From Bacillota bacterium (GTDB taxonomy: Bacteria > Bacillota > Dethiobacteria > DTU022 > UBA8154): a DNA stretch of 8,992 bases. The translations under genes and the position numbers were made by a program. The notes beneath the pieces were generated by a model. The model ran no database searches. It was not told where the DNA came from and saw only the letters and a program-made list of their open reading frames with translations. Positions 1 through 5,571 of this stretch are shown one piece after another; position 1 is the stretch's first letter; each line of letters begins with the position of its first letter. Location of the stretch: the NCBI GenBank assembly GCA_003444595.1, contig DLUO01000035.1, positions 1 to 8,992 of the forward strand. The letters are read 5' to 3'.

Positions 1-421
1 GACAAGATGGGTAATTTGGCTGTAATCGCCTAAGTTTCTTTTAGCCTGTTTTAAAAGTGCAATGGTGTAATTTGTTTCACGCTCACTGATTTTTACCACC
101 TTTACCGCCAGGGGAATCTGGGTATGAAGATCCATCACGGCGATAATTTTAAAACCAAAAATAGTGACTTCAACTGTTTTACCGTTTACTTCTTTATCAC
201 GGCGGACTCTGCCACAGCCTTCGTACTGCTCCGTGGTTTCAAGGTCTGAACCATGGCATAATGGCGGTAAGCTCTTTGGGAAAGACACCAAATCTAGCCA
301 GGGCATTTACTACGTTGTTGAAAAAGGTTTCTACCTCTTGCGGGCTGATACGTTCGATAAAATTGGCCAGCATCTGCGGACTGAACGGCTTGGGTGGTTC
401 ACAATTTTTTATATCATAACC
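1..421 (-). pseudogene. Frameshifted, edge-truncated DDE transposase (IS4-type)
   Basis: Read on the minus strand, two overlapping frames join into one transposase segment. The first frame gives a sequence ending FGVFPKELTAIM. The second continues HGSDLETTEQYEGCGRVRR and then a stretch containing FGFKIIAVMDLHTQIPLAVK and NLGDY up to the window edge. This is the N-terminal half of an IS4-like DDE_Tnp_1 transposase. The Asp of GSDLETT is the likely first catalytic Asp, and the second Asp and the Glu would lie beyond position 1. One extra base near 256 (an extra C on the coding strand) breaks the frame, giving a TGA a few codons later. No good start codon with a ribosome site precedes it: the frame is open from about 421, after an in-frame TGA, and its first ATG is at 373. 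It is probably a dead element. The exact IS family is not certain from this fragment. Confidence 0.75.
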
Positions 422-560
422 TCAGTAATGAATGAAATTCATAACTCAAGCTACGCAGTACACCGGCTATTGCCAGGGCTCCGGAACAGCGCAGGTAAAA
501 CTTAAGATTTTCTGTAATAGGCCAATACATCCCTATACATTGTTTTAGCAAGGGAGTCAA
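422..560. other. Short spacer, nothing recognised
   Basis: This stretch separates the transposase remnant from the terminator of the FN3/stalk gene. I see no gene, clear inverted repeat or obvious insertion-sequence end. The element boundary may lie here, but I cannot place it. Confidence 0.4.
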
Positions 561-592
561 TAAACAAAAGGGAAGGCGGGTTGTTCCCCGCC
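561..592 (-). terminator. Intrinsic terminator of the FN3/stalk gene
   Basis: On the minus strand GGCGGG (592-587) pairs with CCCGCC (580-575) around a six-base loop. It is followed by a T-rich run with TTTTG and TTTATT down to 561. It lies about 40 bases after the stop codon of the stalk-domain gene, in the right orientation to end that transcript. Confidence 0.75.
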
Positions 593-629
593 CTGCCAGA
601 AGAAATGGTATCTTGCCGGCTGTTAACAG

Positions 630-1724
630 CTAAGGCTTCGGATAGGTTACTTTCGCCATGTTTGCTGTACCGTCCCAGTCCACCTGACATCCAAGGTTTT
701 CGGCGATGAACCGCAGCGGCAGCATCGTCCTACCCGGCGGCAGGATCATTGGGGTGACCTTCGGGTTCGTAGGATCGACGAAAATGTTCTGCCCGTTAAC
801 GGCTGCTACATTGCTTCCAATCCAGAGTTCAATATACTTCCAATCCAGAGAAACCGTCACTTTCTCCGCGCCAGGGTCCCACTTCACTGCAGCCCCCAGC
901 GGCTCGGCGACGTACCTGATTGGCAAAAGTGTTCTGCTTTCCATGATTACCGTTGGTGCATCCATCACTTTTGACTGACCGTTGACCAAATATGTCTTAT
1001 TATTCACATAAAAAATAATCTCTATTTGCCCGGTTGTTGGCGTATCCCCGGGGGTGTTAACGCTAGCCTCATTGGAATAATCGGAGCTTCCGCGATTGTT
1101 GTAAGCCGCCACCCTATAGTGATAGGTGGTCCCGGGTGGCAGGCCAGTGTCCGTATACGATGTACTGTCAGCACCAGCAGTAGCCACCTCCTCAAAGCTC
1201 CCGCTGCCTGCCTTTCTTTCGACTTTAAATCCATCTTCGTTGCCGGAGTTGTCGGTCCACAACAAAGTCACCGCGGAACCGGATACCGCCGTTGCCGTAA
1301 GTCCGGAGGGTGCCTCAGGCTTGACCTTGTCCATAGCTTCCACCAAGTCTGTAATCACCTTGCCGACAATCGGTAAGCCTGGAACTGTCACAGTAGCCTT
1401 TACGGATTTTTCTCCAAGATAGTTCTTATAATCTTCAGTTCTATGGCACCAGACCCAAAAAAGGTAGGTTTGCCCGGGTTCGCCTTTGCCGAAGTTGTAT
1501 TTTAGCTCCTCTCCTACCTGCTCACTCGTGGTGCTGACCATTTTTAAAGAGTCCATCTTTCCATCCGGGCCGGTATACTGGATAATCCATAAATCCTCGC
1601 TGTTACAGTTGTCCTTCCAGGTAAGGATAATCTCTCCGGAAGGATCCACGGTGGCACTCAGGTTCGTGGGGCCAGGCATCTTTGTCCGGGCCTCCACTTC
1701 GTTGGAAGACCGCGATTCCACCAC
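630..1724 (-). CDS. FN3 / copper-amine-oxidase-N (stalk) domain protein, C-terminal part after a frameshift
   Basis: This 364-codon frame carries most of a secreted cell-surface protein. Residues 1-17 (ending SNEVEART) complete an FN3 domain begun in the upstream frame. Residues 18-115 form a second FN3-like domain. Residues 137-225 form a clear third FN3, with the hallmarks SYTDTGLPPGTTYHYRV and YSNEA. Residues 233-362 form a copper amine oxidase N-terminal-like (stalk) domain, with the two typical half-repeats ESRTLLPIRYVAEPLG and GRTMLPLRFIAENLG, each followed by a VxWD turn. Despite the family name, such domains in Firmicutes are non-catalytic modules of exported proteins. The GTG at 1724 has no ribosome site and lies inside an FN3 domain, so it is unlikely to be a true start. 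This is the 3' part of the gene that begins at 2064. The product is probably extracellular; its ligand is unknown. Confidence 0.85.
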   Translation of the reverse strand: MVESRSSNEVEARTKMPGPTNLSATVDPSGEIILTWKDNCNSEDLWIIQYTGPDGKMDSLKMVSTTSEQVGEELKYNFGKGEPGQTYLFWVWCHRTEDYKNYLGEKSVKATVTVPGLPIVGKVITDLVEAMDKVKPEAPSGLTATAVSGSAVTLLWTDNSGNEDGFKVERKAGSGSFEEVATAGADSTSYTDTGLPPGTTYHYRVAAYNNRGSSDYSNEASVNTPGDTPTTGQIEIIFYVNNKTYLVNGQSKVMDAPTVIMESRTLLPIRYVAEPLGAAVKWDPGAEKVTVSLDWKYIELWIGSNVAAVNGQNIFVDPTNPKVTPMILPPGRTMLPLRFIAENLGCQVDWDGTANMAKVTYPKP

Positions 1725-2064
1725 TAATACCCGGCGTCAAGATCCTGTAGTAGTAGGTCGTGCCGTTCTTCAACCCCGTATCCGTGTAGCTTGTCGCGCC
1801 GGCGCCCAGGACCGTTACAGCCTCGTATTCGCCACCGTAAGATTTGCGTTGAACAATGCATTGACTTGCATTGAGCGGTGCACTCCAGGAGAGCCGTATA
1901 CTTGTATCTGTAATATCCGATTCCCACTTCGGCTTGGCAAGATTCGGGGGGACAACCTGAACAGCGGCACCGACAGCTGTCTCCGTTATCCCGAACACAA
2001 TCAGTACGGCGGCCATGGTCAATTCTAAAACCGCCAAACTAAGGAAACGCCGTTTCATGATCAT
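1603..2064 (-). CDS. Signal peptide and first FN3 domain of the same surface protein, N-terminal part
   Basis: The start is supported by a strong AAGGAGGT (2075-2068) upstream. ATG at 2064 is three bases from it and a second in-frame ATG at 2058 is nine bases away, so either may be used. Residues 1-34 form a signal peptide: MKRR, a hydrophobic core, and an AVGAA cleavage region. Residues 38-113 are the start of an FN3 domain, with SIRLSW and SYTDTGLKNGTTYYYRI. After RILTPGI this frame stops looking like FN3 (a Gly/Arg/Pro/His-rich tail to 1603), while the +1 frame continues the domain with SRSSNEVEART. Skipping the A at about 1725 joins both frames into one protein of roughly 477 residues. 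The site is not a homopolymer. It could be a real mutation, an assembly error or, less likely, programmed slippage. Confidence 0.8.
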   Translation of the reverse strand: MIMKRRFLSLAVLELTMAAVLIVFGITETAVGAAVQVVPPNLAKPKWESDITDTSIRLSWSAPLNASQCIVQRKSYGGEYEAVTVLGAGATSYTDTGLKNGTTYYYRILTPGISGGIAVFQRSGGPDKDAWPHEPECHRGSFRRDYPYLEGQL

Positions 2065-2218
2065 TTTACCTCCTTGAGAAAAATAACCGCTTCACCAAAA
2101 CAGCTAGCTCAAGCCATCCTATTTGGGGACAATTTATAAAGATGAGATCACTATATTACCAGATATCCAACTTCGACCCCAATAACCGTAAACGTCAAAT
2201 AAAACCCATTCTTAAGAG

Positions 2219-2284
2219 GCGGACATTTCGATGCCCGCTTTGCTGAGCCGTCACCCAGGAGGCAAGCTGGCTGACCTGGCAGCA
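2219..2284 (-). ncRNA. Candidate structured 5' leader RNA of the FN3/stalk gene (unassigned)
   Basis: On the minus strand, starting about 10 bases after the predicted transcription start, three helices can be drawn. P1 is TGCTG (2284-2280) with CAGCA (2245-2241). P2 is CCAGG (2279-2275) with CCTGG (2259-2255), stacked directly inside P1, with a nine-base 3' bulge GTGACGGCT and a 15-base loop. P3 is an 8-bp hairpin, GCGGGCAT / ATGTCCGC (2238-2219), with loop CGAA. One P3 pair is G-U on the minus strand and would be A-C on the plus strand, which favours minus-strand RNA. About 155 bases of further leader follow, including a possible long-range TTGGGG / CCCCAA helix (2182-2177 with 2128-2123). 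The bulge and following bases (GTGACG, six bases, CAAAGC) faintly recall the core of the c-di-GMP-I (GEMM) riboswitch, but the canonical architecture is absent. I cannot assign a family. Confidence 0.4.
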
Positions 2285-2301
2285 GTTAACATAGCGAGAA
2301 T

Positions 2302-2330
2302 AGTTTAAATCTTTTTGCAACGATTGTCAA
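2302..2330 (-). promoter_or_regulatory. SigA-type promoter of the FN3/stalk gene
   Basis: A perfect -35 TTGACA (2330-2325), a 17-base spacer and a -10 TAAACT (2307-2302) sit on the minus strand. Transcription would start near 2295, giving a 5' leader of about 230 bases before the ATG at 2064. That is long enough to hold a regulatory RNA. Confidence 0.6.
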
Positions 2331-2443
2331 TGCATTACGCCTTTGGTGGGAAAAATAATTTCGCGGCTGGCCTTTCAGAAACACATCCAAAATGCAGAAC
2401 AATATTATATTGCGGGAAAAGCCGTTAAGACATTGGCCGGCTG

Positions 2444-2470
2444 AAAAAAATAAGCTCTTAAAAAGAGCTT
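2444..2470 (-). terminator. Intrinsic terminator after tRNA-Pro
   Basis: On the minus strand AAGCTCTT (2470-2463) pairs perfectly with AAGAGCTT (2459-2452) around a three-base loop. It is followed by ATTTTTTT. It ends the tRNA-Pro transcript and separates it from the FN3/stalk gene. A related terminator follows the second tRNA copy at 8661-8688. Confidence 0.85.
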
Positions 2471-2490
2471 AATCCACTATTTTCCCCTTT

Positions 2491-2512
2491 AACCGGGAGG
2501 CAACTCCCGGTT
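2491..2512. repeat. Perfect 9-bp hairpin between tRNA-Pro and its terminator
   Basis: AACCGGGAG (2491-2499) and CTCCCGGTT (2504-2512) form a perfect stem with a GCAA loop on the plus strand and TTGC on the minus strand. Only the plus strand has a short T run after it (2511-2514), and no plus-strand gene lies upstream. On the minus strand it falls in the tRNA 3' trailer. It could be an RNA-processing or stability hairpin, or a weak plus-strand terminator. Confidence 0.55.
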
Positions 2513-2583
2513 TTGCATACTATATATAATATTGGTTGTCGCAGTTACTATTGCAGTACCGGCCTTTTTAGGCCTCCTTGAAG

Positions 2584-2660
2584 TGGTCGGGGCGGCGGGA
2601 TTTGAACCCGCGGCCTCTTGGTCCCAAACCAAGCGCGCTGCCAAGCTGCGCCACGCCCCG
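2584..2660 (-). tRNA. tRNA-Pro (anticodon UGG)
   Basis: A complete 77-base cloverleaf on the minus strand. Acceptor stem CGGGGCG / CGCCCCG with discriminator A and encoded CCA; D stem GCGC / GCGC with an AGCTTGGCA loop; anticodon stem CTTGG / CCAAG with loop TTTGGGA, giving UGG; variable loop AGGCC; T stem GCGGG / CCCGC with loop TTCAAAT. All stems are fully paired. It lies about 60 bases after the RNase PH-RdgB stop codon, with its own promoter and terminator. Confidence 0.97.
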
Positions 2661-2685
2661 AAGCGGGAATGCTCCCGTGCCACTA

Positions 2686-2714
2686 ATTGTAACACATGGC
2701 CCTGATAAATTCAA
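2686..2714 (-). promoter_or_regulatory. Promoter of tRNA-Pro
   Basis: -35 TTGAAT (2714-2709), a 17-base spacer ending TGT (extended -10), and -10 TACAAT (2691-2686) on the minus strand. The start would be about 20 bases before the mature tRNA. The promoter lies just after the RNase PH-RdgB stop codon, so the tRNA need not depend on read-through. Confidence 0.7.
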
Positions 2715-2720
2715 TACCTC

Positions 2721-4061
2721 TCAACTGCCCCTCAACTCCCTGCTTATTACCTCCTTCATTTTTTGCAAAGCCCTCCCGCGGTGGCTGATACGGCTTTTTG
2801 TCTCCAGGTCCATCTCTCCAAATGTTTTGCCCTCTGCTTCATAAATAAAGAGAGGATCATAGCCAAAACCGTTGTGGCCGCGGGGTGCATCTGCCAGCAG
2901 GCCTTCGCAGGTTCCCGTCACAGTTACTGTTTTTTCCCCGGGAACAGCCAGGGCCATGACACATACAAAGCGCGCTTTTCTTTCCGCTGAAGGCACTCCG
3001 TCCATCAGCTTCAGTAAGAGTGCATTATTTTCCTCATCCGTAGCTCCTTCGCCGGCAAAACGTGCCGAATAAACTCCGGGCCTGCCATCCAGGTATTCCA
3101 CTTCCAGCCCGGAATCATCAGCAAGGACGGCCTCGCCGGTTATGCGGCTTATGGTTTCTGCTTTTAAAACGGCGTTCTCTTCAAATGTCCTGCCTGTCTC
3201 CTGCACCTGGGGAAGCGCGGGAAAATCTTTTAGCGAGCGGATCTCCAGGGGAAGGGAGGAGAGCATTTTTTTTAGTTCGGACACTTTCCCCTCGTTGTGC
3301 GTAGCCAGGAGCAGTCTCCCGGGAAAAGACCCGATTCGGGCAGCGACTTCACCGAGGGATTCACGCTGCCTGGCGATTAGCGTTTTAATGCCCCGCTCGG
3401 CCAACTCTAAAAATTTGTCCAATTGGTCCCTGCCAAAAGGTTTTTTTTCAGCAGTTCCCTGAATTTCCACCAACTCTCCCCTGCCGGTCATTACTATGTT
3501 CATATCCACGTCTGCTTTACTGTCTTCTTCGTAGGAGAGATCCAGCAGTATATTCCCTTCCACCTGTCCCACGCTTATGGCCGCAATAAAATCTTTCAAG
3601 GGATATTTTTCGATTTTTCCTTCACGGCAGAGCAAATCCAGGGCATCGGCCAGAGCCACGAATGCACCCGTAATGGCCGCCGTCCTTGTTCCCCCGTCGG
3701 CCTGCAGCACGTCACAGTCCAGCCAGATCGTCCTTTCTCCGAGGTCTTCCAGATTCACTACAGAGCGAAGGGATCTGCCGATAAGCCTCTGAATCTCATA
3801 TGTACGGCCGCTTAACCTGCCGCGGACAGACTCCCTGGCAGTCCTGCTGTGGGTTGAACGGGGGAGCAGGGCGTACTCTGCGGTTATCCAGCCACGCTGC
3901 TCGCCTTTCATCCAGAAGGGCACCCCCTCTTCCACCGAAGCGGCACACAGCACCTTGGTATTCCCAATTTGTATCAGTGCCGACCCTTCCGCATATTCAA
4001 GAAAGTTCCTTGTAATTGTTACCTCTCTGAGCTCATCATAAGCCCGACCCCCGGAACGCAT
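2721..4061 (-). CDS. rph-rdgB: Bifunctional ribonuclease PH / XTP-dITP diphosphatase (RdgB) fusion
   Basis: Residue numbers here count from the TTG at 4067. Residues about 1-240 are RNase PH, a phosphate-dependent 3'-5' exonuclease that trims tRNA 3' ends. Landmarks are [45 protein letters not shown] with the acidic [11 protein letters not shown], and [12 protein letters not shown]. Residues about 250-448 are an ITPase (Ham1/RdgB) that hydrolyses XTP, dITP and ITP to monophosphates; landmarks are [49 protein letters not shown] and SHRGRAL. Both halves look complete, joined by a short linker, and both act in the cytosol. I prefer the ATG at 4061 ([12 protein letters not shown]) over TTG at 4067, because AGG lies eight bases before the ATG and RNase PH proteins usually begin this way. 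A TATAAT on the minus strand (4163-4158) could be a -10 box, but its -35 is poor. Co-transcription with the upstream GerMN gene is possible. Confidence 0.95.
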   Translation of the reverse strand: MRSGGRAYDELREVTITRNFLEYAEGSALIQIGNTKVLCAASVEEGVPFWMKGEQRGWITAEYALLPRSTHSRTARESVRGRLSGRTYEIQRLIGRSLRSVVNLEDLGERTIWLDCDVLQADGGTRTAAITGAFVALADALDLLCREGKIEKYPLKDFIAAISVGQVEGNILLDLSYEEDSKADVDMNIVMTGRGELVEIQGTAEKKPFGRDQLDKFLELAERGIKTLIARQRESLGEVAARIGSFPGRLLLATHNEGKVSELKKMLSSLPLEIRSLKDFPALPQVQETGRTFEENAVLKAETISRITGEAVLADDSGLEVEYLDGRPGVYSARFAGEGATDEENNALLLKLMDGVPSAERKARFVCVMALAVPGEKTVTVTGTCEGLLADAPRGHNGFGYDPLFIYEAEGKTFGEMDLETKSRISHRGRALQKMKEVISRELRGS

Positions 4062-4216
4062 GGGCAATACCTGCTTTCATTCAATATTATTAAGGACCAT
4101 AAATAAATAAGAGCTCCTTAATCATATTTTAACTCAAAGCCTGTCATTTTTGCAGGTATTATAAAATCTTTTGCAGAAATTTTTTCCTTATTTAAGGATC
4201 CGATTAAGGGCCCGGC

Positions 4217-5275
4217 TTAAATAATGGGGTTAACAAGCAGGGGAGGCGACAAGGGCTCCTGAAAAGATGTCCCGTAGTGCAGGGTTACTTTCTCTCCTTC
4301 CACCAGCAGCTGTACCTTCTCCACCCCAGGGATTTCCGTGAGGCTCAGTACGATTTGCGCAGAAATATTTTTTTCCCCACGTAGTCCCCCTTTATAGTTC
4401 AAAAGCTCTCTGGAAAAATCCACTGAAAGTATACCGTCGTCCAGTGAATAGCCCCGCAGCACGGTGCCCGGCGGCAGCTCGCTAAAAAGAAAGCCGTCCT
4501 GGCGGGGGCCTTTTAAAAGCTCCTCGATTGTCACTTTAATAATATCTTCACCTCCGGCGACTACCCGGGAAACAGGAACATAAAAAATATGACTGTCGCC
4601 TAACACGGTATAAAAGTACAGCGTTACCAGCTGGGCATCTTCTAAAGCTTCCGGCTCCACAGCAACCTCCAGGTTTATTCCCCGCTCCCGGCTGAATGTA
4701 CCTTTGCCCGGTGTGCCCCCGGGGAACGCTTCCGGGGCAACGCCATCGACCAGCAACTGCACTTCTTCTACTGTGGGGAACTGTAGAAGAGTAAAAACAA
4801 TGCAGTTTAAAACCTGCCTTTCCTCTCCCGGATCATAGCTTAGGAAGGAGCCGCTCAGATCGAGTTTGGCCAGCCTGTCCCTGATTGTTAGCCCCAAAAT
4901 CTCCGTTGTGGGAGGGACAGGCGAATACAGCCCATAGCGCATCTCCTGGGCAGGGGTCGGCCCTTCGATTACTTTTTCCAAAGCAGCCCTGCCTACACCT
5001 TCGGTCCAGGGAATAGTTACCGTTACAGGTATCAGGTAATGCCCCCTCCCCTCCATGAAATAGACCCGCAGAGGAAGCACCCCTTCGGGAAGCATCTCCC
5101 TTTCCTGCTCGGCCTGTTTATTTTCTCCGGGAGTAATTGATTCAGACCGTTCTTTCTGCTGCAGCTTTTTAGGCAGATAATCTTCCAGGCATCCCTGGAG
5201 CATAAACATGCCAACCAGACAGGTCATTGACAGTAAATAAAGCAGGAATCTGTGCATTTTCATCTTCTCTTTCAC
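4217..5275 (-). CDS. Lipoprotein with two GerMN (spore germination/sporulation) domains
   Basis: The N-terminus has basic residues, a hydrophobic stretch and a lipobox-like LQGC with Cys29, so it is probably a membrane-anchored lipoprotein facing the outside or the forespore space. Residues 30-65 are a charged Gln/Glu-rich linker. Two tandem GerMN domains follow, at about 67-186 and 216-334. Each has the pattern of an opening strand (LRVYFMEG; VTLYFYTV), a helix ending LxGP (ALEKVIEGPTP; TIEELLKGPRQ), a Pro-rich turn, a LDLSGSF / VDFSREL strand and a final VQLLV strand. GerM of Bacillus has this domain and acts in sporulation and germination; the biochemical role is not settled. The start is uncertain: GTG 5275, ATG 5263 and ATG 5257 are all in frame, and the only SD-like AGGAA abuts the GTG. 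It lies 155 bases upstream of rph-rdgB on the same strand, an arrangement suggesting an operon. Confidence 0.88.
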   Translation of the reverse strand: MKEKMKMHRFLLYLLSMTCLVGMFMLQGCLEDYLPKKLQQKERSESITPGENKQAEQEREMLPEGVLPLRVYFMEGRGHYLIPVTVTIPWTEGVGRAALEKVIEGPTPAQEMRYGLYSPVPPTTEILGLTIRDRLAKLDLSGSFLSYDPGEERQVLNCIVFTLLQFPTVEEVQLLVDGVAPEAFPGGTPGKGTFSRERGINLEVAVEPEALEDAQLVTLYFYTVLGDSHIFYVPVSRVVAGGEDIIKVTIEELLKGPRQDGFLFSELPPGTVLRGYSLDDGILSVDFSRELLNYKGGLRGEKNISAQIVLSLTEIPGVEKVQLLVEGEKVTLHYGTSFQEPLSPPLLVNPII

Positions 5276-5571
5276 TTCCTAACCTTGTCCTGGACTCTTT
5301 GTCCTAGTAATCCTATTAATATATGTATAGTAATGATGCGTCTTTTATGAAAAAAAAGCGGAAGGAAATCTTTGTCTTTATGGAGAAGAATATTTTATTC
5401 ACTGAAAGATTTTTTTATATAAAATGATTTTTTTGCAAACGTTTTGCTGCTATTAAACGTCTTTAAGACTAGGAAGTAAGATAAGAATTTATCAGATTGC
5501 CACAACAACAGAAATTAATAGCTAATTTTAGCTTTAGCTATAAGAAGAAATTTTATTAAAAGGAGAGGAAA
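5276..5571. other. AT-rich intergenic region between divergent genes
   Basis: It separates the minus-strand GerMN gene from the plus-strand 798-aa protein and must contain promoters for both. I find no convincing -35/-10 pair on either strand. A plus-strand imperfect inverted repeat, TAGCT ... AGCTA (about 5518-5540), lies 30 bases before the plus-strand start. TTGCAAACG... near 5432 resembles a cre site only partly. No gene is seen. Confidence 0.5.

Larger units (their letters stand above)
2584..2730 (-). repeat. Inverted repeat, copy 1 (intact tRNA-Pro unit)
   Basis: This segment, from the last three codons of the RNase PH-RdgB gene (GGC AGT TGA) through promoter and tRNA to CCA, recurs inverted at 8390-8537. 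The two copies differ at only about eight positions. Because copy 1 has the full upstream gene, it is the likely source. Weaker similarity continues beyond CCA (TACTGCAAT at 2558-2550) and in the terminator. Confidence 0.9.

Noticed and set aside
706..2028. Long plus-strand ORFs opposite the FN3/stalk gene
   Set aside because: They lie antisense to frames with clear FN3 and stalk motifs and show no domain pattern of their own.
2219..2295. Canonical c-di-GMP-I (GEMM) riboswitch
   Set aside because: GTGACG and CAAAGC are present but separated by six bases. The GNRA-capped stem and tetraloop receptor are not in the expected order, so I report only an unassigned structured leader.
2302..2442. 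Plus-strand frame reading ..FQKHIQNAEQYYIAGKAVKTLAG
   Set aside because: It looks protein-like, but it has only a GTG/TTG start without a ribosome site, is short, and overlaps the minus-strand promoter of the FN3 gene.
2489..2844. ORFs across the tRNA-Pro region on both strands
   Set aside because: They read through the tRNA, its terminator or antisense to rph-rdgB and are shadows without ribosome sites. The same holds for 8333-8560 over the second tRNA copy.
4062..4216. Terminator between the GerMN and rph-rdgB genes
   Set aside because: TCCTTA / TAAGGA can pair but is followed by A's, not T's, on the minus strand, so it does not look like an intrinsic terminator for that operon.
5430..5446. 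Catabolite-response (cre) site before the 798-aa gene
   Set aside because: TTGCAAACGTTTTGC matches the central CG and flanks only partly and lacks the required TG...CA ends.
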